A DNA stretch of 64,000 bases from Allobosea lathyri (GTDB lineage: Bacteria > Pseudomonadota > Alphaproteobacteria > Rhizobiales > Beijerinckiaceae). The notes beneath the pieces are model-generated. The model ran no database searches. It was not told the DNA's origin and saw nothing but the letters and a program-made list of their open reading frames with translations. This document shows, piece after piece, positions 49,504 to 57,876 of the stretch. The stretch covers positions 496,001 through 560,000 of the forward strand of contig NZ_FNUY01000002.1 in assembly GCF_900108245.1 (NCBI RefSeq), written 5' to 3'. Each line of letters begins with the position of its first letter. Positions within the stretch are counted from its first letter, which is position 1. The position numbers and the translations under genes were made by a program.

Positions 49504-49803
49504 CTACGGAAACATCACCGCCAGCGGCTCGATCGACCAGACCGGCTCGACGCGCAACAGGCGCATCTCGACCGCTTTCGGAAAGGCCGGGTCGCTCGTC
49601 CAGCGCTGCATGATCGCCTTCGCCGTCTGCGCGCTGCGGAAACCGAGCGCGATGACTTCAGCGGTGCGAATGTCGTCGCGCTCGGTCCCGACGAAACTGA
49701 GCCGGGCATCCCCGCTCAGGGAGAGAGGAGCGATGCGGTCGAGCAGGCAGGACCGCACGCCCGACGCGCCCGACGCGAACTCCAGGAAGACGACGGCCTC
49801 CAT
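49504..49803 (-). CDS. Hypothetical protein downstream of acdS
   Basis: I do not recognise this 99-residue protein. It starts MEAVVFLEFASGASGVRSCLLDRIAPL and includes RDDIRTAEVIALGFRSAQTAKAIMQRWTSDPAF; the alternation of strands and helices could be a small ferredoxin-like fold. It begins 5 bp after acdS in the same orientation, so it is likely co-transcribed and coupled. It has no signal peptide or membrane span. A link to ACC metabolism is only positional. Confidence 0.5.
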   Translation of the reverse strand: MEAVVFLEFASGASGVRSCLLDRIAPLSLSGDARLSFVGTERDDIRTAEVIALGFRSAQTAKAIMQRWTSDPAFPKAVEMRLLRVEPVWSIEPLAVMFP

Positions 49804-49808
49804 GACGC

Positions 49809-50819
49809 TCAGCCGTTGCGGAAGGTGTAGCTGTAGCCGTTGATCGCGGGCACACCACCGAGATGGGCATAGAGTACCTTCGACCCTTCAGGAAAAAAGC
49901 CTTTCCGGACCAGATCGATCATGCCCTGCATCGATTTCCCCTCATAGACCGGGTCGGTCATCATGCCTTCGAGCCGCGCGGACAGCCGGATCGCCTCGAT
50001 CGTCTCCTTGGAAGGCACGCCGTAGACGGGATAGGCGTAGTCCTCGTTCAGGACGATATCGTCGTCGGCGATATCCTTGCCACCGATCAGGGCCGAGGTG
50101 TTGCGCGCGATCTCAAGGACCTGGGCGCGCGTCTGGGCCGGCGTTGCCGAGGCATCGATGCCGATGACATTGCGCTGGCGTCCGTCCTTGGCGAAGCCGA
50201 CCACCATGCCGGCATGGGTCGAGCCCGTCACGGTGCAGACCACGATAAAGTCGAACTTGAAGCCCAGATCGGCCTCCTGCGCCCTGACCTCCTCGGCGAA
50301 AGCGACATAGCCGAGGCCGCCGAACTTGTGGACCGAGGCGCCGGCCGGGATCGCGTAGGGCTTGCCGCCCCTCGCCTTCACATCCTCCAGCGCCTTTTCC
50401 CAGCTTGCGCGGATTCCGATGTCGAACCCTTCATCCACCAGCTGGACTTCGGCGCCCATGACCCGCGACATCAGGATGTTGCCGACGCGGTCATAGACGG
50501 CATCCTCATGCGGCACCCAGCTCTCCTGGATGAGCCGGCATTTCATCCCGATCTTCGCGGCCGTCGCCGCCACCATGCGGGTGTGGTTCGACTGCACGCC
50601 ACCGATGGAGACCAGCGTATCGGCGCCGCTGGCGATCGCGTCGGGCACGATATATTCGAGCTTGCGCAGCTTGTTGCCACCGAAGGCCAGCCCGGAATTG
50701 CAATCCTCGCGTTTTGCAAAGATTTCGACCTGGCCGCCGAGATGCGCCGAAAGGCGCTCCAGTTTCTCGATTGGCGAAGGACCGAACGTCAGCGGATAGC
50801 GATCAAATTTCGTCAGCAT
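49809..50819 (-). CDS. acdS: 1-aminocyclopropane-1-carboxylate (ACC) deaminase
   Basis: A PLP enzyme that opens the cyclopropane ring of ACC, the plant ethylene precursor, to 2-oxobutyrate and ammonia. The PLP Lys is K50 in [11 protein letters not shown]; the residues that separate ACC deaminase from D-cysteine desulfhydrase are the deaminase ones: Tyr-Glu in DPVYEGKSM (Y292, E293) and Leu in YAHLGGVPA (L320). Length is 336 residues, standard. Divergent from an Lrp-type regulator, the usual AcdR arrangement. Confidence 0.95.
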   Translation of the reverse strand: MLTKFDRYPLTFGPSPIEKLERLSAHLGGQVEIFAKREDCNSGLAFGGNKLRKLEYIVPDAIASGADTLVSIGGVQSNHTRMVAATAAKIGMKCRLIQESWVPHEDAVYDRVGNILMSRVMGAEVQLVDEGFDIGIRASWEKALEDVKARGGKPYAIPAGASVHKFGGLGYVAFAEEVRAQEADLGFKFDFIVVCTVTGSTHAGMVVGFAKDGRQRNVIGIDASATPAQTRAQVLEIARNTSALIGGKDIADDDIVLNEDYAYPVYGVPSKETIEAIRLSARLEGMMTDPVYEGKSMQGMIDLVRKGFFPEGSKVLYAHLGGVPAINGYSYTFRNG

Positions 50820-50964
50820 GGCAGCCTCGTTTCCGTGCGAATTACGGCCCCGAAACTACCTTTCAAGCGCTGAAACGTCCTCTCAAAGATCGAGCTTCTT
50901 TAGCGCTCAGCTTCCGCCTATGGTCGCCAAATCAGATTCTGACCTCATAATTTTACATCGAAAT

Positions 50965-50977
50965 GGAAGAATCTTCC
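50965..50977. promoter_or_regulatory. Palindrome in the acdS/lrp intergenic region
   Basis: GGAAGAATCTTCC is a perfect 6+1+6 palindrome immediately before the regulator start at 50978, in the 158-bp divergent region. It could be an operator for the Lrp-type protein (autoregulation) or coincide with its ribosome site (GGAAG). Confidence 0.35.
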
Positions 50978-51442
50978 ATGCGTGCCGAACTCGACAAAAC
51001 CGACATGAAAATTCTTCGCCTGCTGCAGGCGGACGGGCGGCTGGGTAATGCCGAGATCGCCAAGCGCGTGAACACCAGCCCGGCTACCTGCCATCGCCGG
51101 ATTCAGCGCCTTTTCACCGAAGGCTATGTCACTTCGGTGCGGGCACAGATCTCGCCTGCCCTCGTCGAGATGGGCACGCTGGCCTTCGTCGGCGTGGTGC
51201 TCGATCGATCGACGCCCGAGAGTTTCGGCGATTTCGAGGCCGCCATCCGGAACATGCCCGTCGTCCTCGACTGCCACATCGTTGCGGGCGATTTCGACTA
51301 CATCCTCAAGATCCGGGTTCGCGATATGGCGGACTTCAACAAACTGCATGCCGACAAGCTGATCGCGCTGCCCGGCGTCAGGCAGACACGGACCTTCTTC
51401 GTGATGAAGGAGGTCGTCGATAACGCTCCGCTGGCGTTTTGA
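50978..51442 (+). CDS. Lrp/AsnC family transcriptional regulator (AcdR-like)
   Basis: A 154-residue feast/famine regulator with an N-terminal helix-turn-helix (LDKTDMKILRLLQADGRLGNAEIAKRVNTSPATCHRRIQRL) and a C-terminal RAM ligand-binding domain (GTLAFVGVVLDRST... DFDYILKIRVRDMADF). It is divergent from acdS and most likely activates it in response to ACC, as AcdR does in Pseudomonas and Rhizobiales. ATG 50978 is preferred because GGAAG lies about 10 bp upstream; 50963 is an alternative, five codons longer. Confidence 0.92.
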   Translation: MRAELDKTDMKILRLLQADGRLGNAEIAKRVNTSPATCHRRIQRLFTEGYVTSVRAQISPALVEMGTLAFVGVVLDRSTPESFGDFEAAIRNMPVVLDCHIVAGDFDYILKIRVRDMADFNKLHADKLIALPGVRQTRTFFVMKEVVDNAPLAF

Positions 51443-51467
51443 GCGGTGGCACGCGGTTGGACCAACC

Positions 51468-51532
51468 GTCATGAGCATCTCAGGCCAAGAAGAGCTGGTT
51501 GAAGAGATGCTCGGGTCAAGCCCGAGCATGAC
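51468..51532. repeat. Palindromic intergenic repeat, family A, copy 6 (short)
   Basis: A 65-bp element between the convergent lrp and urtE genes. Ends GTCATGAGCATC and GAGCATGAC; the right half contains the hairpin GCTCGGGTCAAGCCCGAGC. It may act as a shared terminator. Confidence 0.75.
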
Positions 51533-51547
51533 GAGCTGAGCCGCATC

Positions 51548-52243
51548 TCATACCTGGATCAGGCGCTGAACCTGATTGGCGTCGAGATCCTTCATCTGTC
51601 CGGAGAGCACGACCTCACCACGATCCATCACGAACATCGTATCGGCGAGATCGCGGGCGAAATCGAAATATTGCTCGACCAGCACGATCGCCATGTCGCC
51701 CTTCTGGCGGAGATAGTCGATCGCGCGGCCGATATCCTTGATGACCGAAGGCTGAATGCCCTCGGTCGGCTCGTCGAGCACCAGCAGTTTGGGCCGGGTG
51801 ACCAACGCTCGCGCTATGGCGAGCTGCTGTTGTTGGCCACCCGAGAGGTCTCCGCCGCGCCGGCCCAGCATGGACTTGAGCACGGGGAAAAGGTCGAAGA
51901 GTTCGTCGGGGACGTAGCGGTCCCTGCGCTTTAGCGGCGCGTAACCGGTTTCCAGATTTTCCTTCACCGAGAGCAGCGGGAAGACCTCCCGGCCCTGCGG
52001 CACATAGGCGATGCCGGCCCGCGCGCGATCCTCGCTGCGCAGCTTCGAGATGTCCTCTCCGGAGAAACTGATCCTGCCGCTGCTGATCGCCTGATGGCCG
52101 ACGATGGCGCGCATCAGCGTGGTCTTCCCGACGCCGTTGCGACCCATGACGCAGGTGACCTTGCCGATTTCGGCGGCAACCGAGACGCGGCGCAGCGCCT
52201 GGGCGGCACCGTAATGCAGATCGATGGCGTCGACGCTCAGCAT
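51548..52243 (-). CDS. urtE: Urea ABC transporter ATP-binding protein UrtE
   Basis: One of two ATPases of the urea importer, 231 residues (LivF-type). Walker A is GRNGVGKTTLMRAI, the Q-loop region YVPQGREVFPLL, the signature LSGGQQQQLAIARAL and Walker B KLLVLDEPTEGIQPS. The protein lies in the urtABCDE cluster and pairs with UrtD. A palindromic repeat of 109 bp separates it from urtD. Confidence 0.95.
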   Translation of the reverse strand: MLSVDAIDLHYGAAQALRRVSVAAEIGKVTCVMGRNGVGKTTLMRAIVGHQAISSGRISFSGEDISKLRSEDRARAGIAYVPQGREVFPLLSVKENLETGYAPLKRRDRYVPDELFDLFPVLKSMLGRRGGDLSGGQQQQLAIARALVTRPKLLVLDEPTEGIQPSVIKDIGRAIDYLRQKGDMAIVLVEQYFDFARDLADTMFVMDRGEVVLSGQMKDLDANQVQRLIQV

Positions 52244-52285
52244 GTGGTCGGCCCCACCCCGGACATGAGATCACTCGGAAACACA

Positions 52286-52394
52286 CCGTCATCCTGGCCG
52301 GAGCGAGGCGGAGTGCCGGGATCCATCGGAGGGCTCGGGAGCGCTACGACGGATCCCGGATCTGCGCCGCTTCGCGGCTTGTCCAGGATGACGG
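52286..52394. repeat. Palindromic intergenic repeat, family A, copy 7
   Basis: Inside the urt operon between urtD and urtE. Ends CCGTCATCCTGG and CCAGGATGACGG, flanked on the left by AACACA and on the right by CGCGGTTT as in copy 5. Very similar to copy 2. Confidence 0.88.
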
Positions 52395-52439
52395 CGCGGT
52401 TTGAAGATCGGTCGGTGCCAGCAGAACGAGCCATCCTCA

Positions 52440-53216
52440 TCATCGTCCCAGATACACTTCGACGACGCGCTCGTTGGCGCTGACCTGATCGAGCGGGCCT
52501 TCTGCCAGCACCGAACCTTCATGAAGCACCGTGACCTTCACCCCGAGCTCCCGGATGAAGCCCATGTCGTGCTCGACCACGATCACCGAGTGATCCCTGG
52601 CGATTTCCTTGAGCAGCACGGCCGTCTCGGCAGTCTCGCCGTCGGTCATGCCGGCTGCGGGTTCATCGACCAGCAGGAGCTTGGGGTCCTGAGCCAGCAG
52701 CATGCCGATCTCGAGCCACTGCTTCTGGCCATGCGAGAGCGAGCCGGCGAGCCGGGCCCGGGCATCGCCGAGCTTGATGACGCCGAGAATGTGGTCGATG
52801 CGCTTCTGGTCGGCATTGGCCGTCTTCCAGAACAAGGTCCGGCGCACCGTGCGCTTCGATTTCAGCGCAAGCAGGATATTGTCCTCGATCGTATGAAAAT
52901 CGAACACAGTCGGCTTCTGGAACTTGCGGCCGATGCCGAGATTGGCGATCGCGGCCTCGTCGAGCCTGGTCAGATCGACCGAGCCGCCAAACATCACCGT
53001 GCCCGCATCGGGCCGGGTCTTGCCGGTGATGATATCCATCATCGTGGTCTTGCCGGCGCCATTGGGGCCGATGATGGCGCGCATCTCGCCGGGCGCGATC
53101 ACGAGCGACAGGCCGCGAATGGCCTTGAAACCGTCGAAGGAAACGCTGACGCCGTCGAGATACAGCAGCGAGGAGGTCAGGGTCGGCGTGGAGGTGCTCA
53201 TGAGGGCGGTGCTCAT
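52440..53216 (-). CDS. urtD: Urea ABC transporter ATP-binding protein UrtD
   Basis: Second ATPase of the urea importer, 258 residues (LivG-type). Walker A GPNGAGKTTMMDIITG, the insertion with LGIGRKFQKPTVFDFHT, signature LSHGQKQWLEIGMLL and Walker B KLLLVDEPAAGMTDGET are present. ATG 53216 (GGAG 8 bp upstream) begins MSTALMSTSTPTLTSS, five bases after urtC; the frame extends upstream inside urtC. LSHGQ in place of LSGGQ is normal for UrtD. Confidence 0.95.
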   Translation of the reverse strand: MSTALMSTSTPTLTSSLLYLDGVSVSFDGFKAIRGLSLVIAPGEMRAIIGPNGAGKTTMMDIITGKTRPDAGTVMFGGSVDLTRLDEAAIANLGIGRKFQKPTVFDFHTIEDNILLALKSKRTVRRTLFWKTANADQKRIDHILGVIKLGDARARLAGSLSHGQKQWLEIGMLLAQDPKLLLVDEPAAGMTDGETAETAVLLKEIARDHSVIVVEHDMGFIRELGVKVTVLHEGSVLAEGPLDQVSANERVVEVYLGR

Positions 53217-53221
53217 CGCGC

Positions 53222-54361
53222 TCACTCCGCCGGAGCCGGTTCGGCCGTGGCGACAGGCTCGGGCTTGCGACGCTTGCTCCACCAGTCCTGCGCGGTTCCC
53301 AGAATGCCCTTGGGCATGAACAGGGTCACGAGGACGAAGAGTGCTCCGAGCGCAAACAGCCAGTAAGGCGCCATGAAGCCGGAGGTGAAGACGGTCTTGG
53401 CGTAGTTGACCACGACCGCGCCCAGCGCCGCGCCGACCAGCGTTCCGCGCCCGCCGACGGCGACCCAGATGACGGTTTCGATCGAGTTCGCAGGCGCGAA
53501 CTCGCTGGGGTTGATGATGCCGACCTGCGGCACATAGAGCGCCCCGGCGACGCCGGCCATGCAGGCCGAAACGGTGAAGACGAAGAGCTTGAAGCGGTCG
53601 ACCCTGTAGCCGAGGAATCGCGTGCGCGACTCGGCATCGCGGATCGCGATGACGACCTTGCCGAGCTTCGAGACCACAATGCCGCGCGCAATCAGGAAGC
53701 CGGCGATCAGCATGATGCAGGTCATCGCGAAGAGCGCCGCGCGCGTCGTCTGCGCCTGCACGTTGAAGCCGAGAATGTCCTTGAAATCGGTCAGGCCATT
53801 ATTGCCGCCGAAGCCCATGTCGTTGCGGAAAAACGCCAGCAGCAGCGCATAGGTCAGCGCCTGCGTGATGATCGAGAGATAGACGCCGGTGACCCGGCTG
53901 CGGAAAGCGAACCAGCCGAAAACGAAGGCGAGCAGCCCCGGCACCGCCAGCACCATCAGCATGGCGAAGGGAAAGGAGGAGAAGCCGTACCAGTACCAGG
54001 GAAGCTCGCTCCAGTTCAGGAAGACCATGAAATCGGGCAGGATCGGATTGCCATAGGTCCCGCGCGAACCGATCTGGCGCATCAGATACATGCCCATCGC
54101 GTAGCCGCCGAGCGCGAAGAAGGCGCCGTGGCCGAGGCTGAGGATTCCGCAGTAACCCCAGACAAGGTCGAGCGAAATCGCCAGCAGGGCATAGCAGAGA
54201 TATTTGCCCCACAACGACATCGTCGAAGTCGGAACGTGGAAAAGCGAGCCCGGCGGCAGCAACAGATTGGCGAGCGGCACGAGGACGGCGATAGCCGCGA
54301 TCAGGCACAGGAAAACCAGCCCGCGCTTGTCCATGCCCTGGATGAGGAAGCGCGTGATCAT
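53222..54361 (-). CDS. urtC: Urea ABC transporter permease UrtC
   Basis: A LivM-type permease of 379 residues with about ten spans. Segments typical of UrtC are YALLAISLDLVWGYCGILSLGHGAFFALGGYAMGMYLM, TGVYLSIITQALTYALLLAFFRN, GFGGNNGLTDFKDILG and VGGRGTLVGAALGAVVVNYAKT. The start overlaps the urtB stop by 4 bp (ATGA). The C-terminal tail is Lys/Arg then Pro/Ala-rich and cytosolic. Confidence 0.95.
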   Translation of the reverse strand: MITRFLIQGMDKRGLVFLCLIAAIAVLVPLANLLLPPGSLFHVPTSTMSLWGKYLCYALLAISLDLVWGYCGILSLGHGAFFALGGYAMGMYLMRQIGSRGTYGNPILPDFMVFLNWSELPWYWYGFSSFPFAMLMVLAVPGLLAFVFGWFAFRSRVTGVYLSIITQALTYALLLAFFRNDMGFGGNNGLTDFKDILGFNVQAQTTRAALFAMTCIMLIAGFLIARGIVVSKLGKVVIAIRDAESRTRFLGYRVDRFKLFVFTVSACMAGVAGALYVPQVGIINPSEFAPANSIETVIWVAVGGRGTLVGAALGAVVVNYAKTVFTSGFMAPYWLFALGALFVLVTLFMPKGILGTAQDWWSKRRKPEPVATAEPAPAE

Positions 54362-55950
54362 GCTTCCACCGCCCTGCCCTTGAGCGCGAACAGGCCGCGC
54401 GGGCGCTTCTGAATGAAGAGGATGATGAAGACGAGCAGCGCGATCTTGCCCAGCACCGCGCCGGCATAGGGTTCGAGCAGCTTGTTGGCGATACCGAGCG
54501 TCAGCGCGCCGACCAGCGTGCCCCAGAGATTGCCGACGCCACCGAAGACCACGACCATGAACGAGTCGATGATGTAGCTCTGGCCGAGATTGGGGCTGAC
54601 ATTGTCGATCTGCGACAGCGCGACGCCGGCGAGCCCCGCGACGCCCGAGCCGAGCCCGAAGGTCAGCGCATCGACGCGGCCTGTGCGGATGCCCATGGCC
54701 GAGGCCATGCGGCGGTTCTGGGTGACGGCGCGCATCTGCAGGCCGATCGGAGTGAGCTTCAGAATCGCCAGCAGGGCTGCGAACACCAGCGCCGCGAAGA
54801 CGATGATCCAGAGCCGGTTCCAGGTGATGGCGAGCCCGCCGAGTTCGAAGGCGCCGGACATGAAATTGGGCGCGCCGACCTCGCGGTTGGTGGGCCCAAA
54901 CGCAGTGCGCACCGCCTGCTGCAGGATCAGGCTGATGCCCCAGGTCGCCAGCAGCGTCTCAAGCGGCCGGCCATAAAGAAAGCGGATCACGCCGCGTTCG
55001 ATGGCGATGCCGACGAGGCCGGCGACCAGGAAGGCCAGCGGCAGCGCAATCGCCAGCGAATAGTCGAACAGACCGGGAAAGCGGGCGCGGATCACCTCCT
55101 GCACGATGAAGGTGGTGTAGGCCCCCAGCATCACCATCTCGCCATGGGCCATGTTGATCACGCCCATCACCCCGAAGGTGATCGCCAGACCGATGGCGGC
55201 CAGCAGCAGAACCGAGCCGAGCGAAAGCCCGTACCAGAGGTTCTGAACCGTGCGCCACAGCGCCAGCTTGCCCTCGATATCGGCGACCGCCCGCGCCTGC
55301 GCATCCTTGAGTGCCGGCGAGGCGTCGCCCGGCAGCGAGCGCAGGGTGGCCAGCGCGTCCTGGTCGCCGCGCTCGCGCAGCACGTCCACGGCAGCCAACC
55401 GGTCGAAGGGCGGCGCATCGGTCTTGGCGATCAGGATCGCGGCCTGGGCCTGGCGCAGGGCGGCCTTGGCCCGCGTGTCGGTCTCCCGGCTTATCGCGGT
55501 CTCGATCACCGGAAGCAGGCTGACATCGCGCGATTTGAAGACGGCCTCGGCCGCGGCGATGCGCTTGGCCGTATCGGGATTGAGCAGGCCGAGCCCGCCG
55601 AGCGCAGCCTGGATGTTGCGGCGAACACCATTGTTGAGACGCACGGGGTTCAAGCCCGGCGGCTCCGAAGCAAGCGCGGCGCCGGTCCTGGCGTCCAGCA
55701 GCTTGCCGTCCTTGGTCTTCACGACGACCGCGCCGCCGCCTGCCAGAAGCCTGCCCTCGGCGAGCGCCTCGATGATCACGGCAGCCTGGGGATGGGCGCC
55801 CGCGATCAGGAGCTCGATGGCGCGATTGGTGTCGGAGAAACTGTCGGCACCGAGCCTGGTGAAGGCCTCATCGGCGCTCTGGGCGCGTGCAGCACCGGCA
55901 GAAAGCGCAACCGCCAGGATGAGAGCAATCATGCGTAGCAAACGGGTCAT
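54358..55950 (-). CDS. urtB: Urea ABC transporter permease UrtB
   Basis: A LivH-type permease of 530 residues. A signal peptide (MTRLLRMIALILAVALSAGAARAQ) and an extracytoplasmic helical domain of about 200 residues precede the permease core, which has ITFGVMGVINMAHGEMVMLGAYTTF, GRPLETLLATWGISLILQQAVRTAFGP and VVVFGGVGNLWGTLVGA. The long N-terminal domain is normal for UrtB and absent from LivH. The gap to urtA is 256 bp and holds a palindromic repeat. Confidence 0.95.
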   Translation of the reverse strand: MTRLLRMIALILAVALSAGAARAQSADEAFTRLGADSFSDTNRAIELLIAGAHPQAAVIIEALAEGRLLAGGGAVVVKTKDGKLLDARTGAALASEPPGLNPVRLNNGVRRNIQAALGGLGLLNPDTAKRIAAAEAVFKSRDVSLLPVIETAISRETDTRAKAALRQAQAAILIAKTDAPPFDRLAAVDVLRERGDQDALATLRSLPGDASPALKDAQARAVADIEGKLALWRTVQNLWYGLSLGSVLLLAAIGLAITFGVMGVINMAHGEMVMLGAYTTFIVQEVIRARFPGLFDYSLAIALPLAFLVAGLVGIAIERGVIRFLYGRPLETLLATWGISLILQQAVRTAFGPTNREVGAPNFMSGAFELGGLAITWNRLWIIVFAALVFAALLAILKLTPIGLQMRAVTQNRRMASAMGIRTGRVDALTFGLGSGVAGLAGVALSQIDNVSPNLGQSYIIDSFMVVVFGGVGNLWGTLVGALTLGIANKLLEPYAGAVLGKIALLVFIILFIQKRPRGLFALKGRAVEA

Positions 55951-55981
55951 TGAGCGCTTTTCGTCCGGCCTGTTGCTGAAC

Positions 55982-56094
55982 CTCAGCCCTCATCCTGAGG
56001 AGCAGCCTTCAGGCTGCGTCTCGAAGGATGTTCCAGCGGGAACGGGAGCATCCTTCGAGACGCCGCTTCGCGGCTCCTCAGGATGAGGGCTGAG
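55982..56094. repeat. Palindromic intergenic repeat, family B
   Basis: Between urtB and urtA. It begins CTCAGCCCTCATCCTGAGGAGC and ends with the inverted copy GCTCCTCAGGATGAGGGCTGAG; internal arms CGTCTCGAAGGATG and CATCCTTCGAGACG make it a long double hairpin. Different sequence family from the other repeats; elements of this type are abundant in Rhizobiales genomes. Confidence 0.88.
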
Positions 56095-56206
56095 CTTTTT
56101 CGAGCGATCCCGGACGGATCGTGGTCTAAACAGGACCGTCCGGGATACTCTGGAATTGTGAGGGACGGCCGGGCTTTCCGACCGTGCCGTCCCTCCCCTC
56201 ATGACC

Positions 56207-57493
56207 TCATGCGCCGCCGCACTTGCCGGTCTTGACGTTGAAGTTGCCGCATTTCTTCTCGACCCAGTCGCCGACCAGATCCTTGGAGCCGTCGAGCTCC
56301 TTCGACCAGGCGTCGCCGGCGACGAGGCCGGTCTTCGAGACCACGTCGAACTGGCCGTCAGCCTTGATCTCGCCGATCAGCACGGGCTTGGTGATGTGGT
56401 GGTTGGGAAGCATCTTGGAGATGCCGCCGGTCAGGTTCGGCGCCTCGATGCCCGGCAGCGCGTCGATGACCTTGTCGGGATCGGTGGACTTGGCCTTCTC
56501 GACCGCCTTCACCCACATGGCGAAGCCGATGACATGGGCCTCCATCGGGTCATTGGTGACGGCTTTGTCGGACTTCTTGTAGGCCTTCCACTGCTTGATG
56601 AAGGCCTCGTTCTCGGGCGTCTTGACCGACTGGAAGTAGTTCCACGCGGCGAGATGGCCGAGCAGCGGCTTGGTGTCGATGCCCGCAAGCTCTTCCTCGC
56701 CGACCGAGAAGGCCACGACCGGAATGTCGGTGGCCTTGATGCCCTGGTTGCCGAGTTCCTTGTAGAACGGCACGTTGGCGTCGCCGTTGATGGTCGAGAC
56801 GACGGCGGTCTTCTTGCCGGCCGAGCCGAACTTCTTGATGTCGGAGACGATCGTCTGCCAGTCGGAATGACCGAAGGGCGTGTAGTTGATCATGATGTCC
56901 TCGGCCGGAACGCCTTTGGACTTCAGATACGCCTCGAGGATCTTGTTGGTCGTGCGCGGATAGACATAGTCGGTGCCGGCGAGCACCCAACGCTGGACCT
57001 TCTCCTCCTTGGCGAGATAGTCGACAGCCGGGATCGCCTGCTGGTTCGGCGCGGCGCCGGTGTAGAACACGTTGCGCTCGCTCTCCTCGCCCTCGTACTG
57101 GACGGGGTAGAACAGCACCGAGTTCAGCTCCTTGAACACCGGCAATACCGATTTGCGCGACACGGACGTCCAGCAGCCGAACACGGCCGAGACCTTGTCC
57201 TTGGCGATGAGTTCGCGCGCCTTCTCGGCGAAGAGCGGCCAGTTCGAGGCGGGATCGACGACGACGGCCTCGAGCTTCTTGCCGAGCACGCCACCCTTCT
57301 TGTTCTGCTCCTCGATGAGCATGAGCATGACGTCCTTCAACGTCGTCTCGGAGATTGCCATCGTGCCCGAGAGCGAGTGCAGGATGCCGACCTTGATGGT
57401 CTCCTGCGCTGCAGCCGGCAGAAAGGATCCCAGAATTGTTGCTCCCGCGAGAGCGGCGCCCAAAACGACGCGACGAGTGGTGTTCACGGACAT
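56207..57493 (-). CDS. urtA: Urea ABC transporter substrate-binding protein UrtA
   Basis: The periplasmic urea-binding component, 428 residues, family type I. A twin-arginine-like signal (TTRRVVLGAALAGATILG, cleaved near AAAQ) is followed by TIKVGILHSLSGTMAISETTLKDV, SAVFGCWTSVSRKSVLPVFKELN, YPVQYEGEESERNVFYTGAAPNQQ and GTDYVYPRTTNK, all hallmarks of UrtA. A sigma-54 promoter lies about 75 bp upstream, consistent with nitrogen control. No urease genes are in this window. Confidence 0.96.
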   Translation of the reverse strand: MSVNTTRRVVLGAALAGATILGSFLPAAAQETIKVGILHSLSGTMAISETTLKDVMLMLIEEQNKKGGVLGKKLEAVVVDPASNWPLFAEKARELIAKDKVSAVFGCWTSVSRKSVLPVFKELNSVLFYPVQYEGEESERNVFYTGAAPNQQAIPAVDYLAKEEKVQRWVLAGTDYVYPRTTNKILEAYLKSKGVPAEDIMINYTPFGHSDWQTIVSDIKKFGSAGKKTAVVSTINGDANVPFYKELGNQGIKATDIPVVAFSVGEEELAGIDTKPLLGHLAAWNYFQSVKTPENEAFIKQWKAYKKSDKAVTNDPMEAHVIGFAMWVKAVEKAKSTDPDKVIDALPGIEAPNLTGGISKMLPNHHITKPVLIGEIKADGQFDVVSKTGLVAGDAWSKELDGSKDLVGDWVEKKCGNFNVKTGKCGGA

Positions 57494-57568
57494 GTCCCCC
57501 GAACCATCCCTTGTTGGACGGGCCCTTCAGCGAGCTCCGACAGGCCCACCGGCCCGGAGGCTGCTCTG

Positions 57569-57583
57569 GCAAGCCACGTGCCA
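57569..57583 (-). promoter_or_regulatory. Sigma-54 (RpoN) promoter of the urt operon
   Basis: On the - strand the sequence TGGCACGTGGCTTGC matches the sigma-54 consensus TGGCACG-N4-TTGC, with the -24 GG and -12 GC exactly ten bases apart. The start of transcription would be about 65 bp before urtA. It fits nitrogen-limitation control through NtrC; I see no unambiguous NtrC site upstream. Confidence 0.8.
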
Positions 57584-57837
57584 ACGCCGGTCCAGCGAAG
57601 CCGCCCCGCCGCAAATCTCTGCGGTCAGGCGAGAGACTGCCGCATTTCCTGCGATTTGAGCGGAGCGTCACGCAATGATGTCGCGCATTCGCCAAAATTG
57701 CTCGTTCTATAGGCAAAATGACTGCCTGCTTTGCGGGCACCAGCTCGATTGCTGAAAAAACCGCCGGCAACTCGGGCTTTTCGTTGTTGGGAACAGCGTG
57801 TTTTTTGTCATTTACGAAGCTGGGAGAATCGCCTTAG

Positions 57838-57869
57838 CCTCCTTCTTGTCGGTAACAACTGAAAGGAGG
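57838..57869 (+). promoter_or_regulatory. Possible SD-sequestering hairpin of the rreB-like mRNA
   Basis: CCTCCTT (57838-57844), a mimic of the 16S anti-SD, can pair with AAGGAGG (57863-57869) in the ribosome site of the tiny ORF; TTGT and ACAA in the loop could add a nested stem. If the leader is transcribed it could mask the SD. Structure predicted by eye only. Confidence 0.4.
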
Positions 57870-57876
57870 TGATCCA

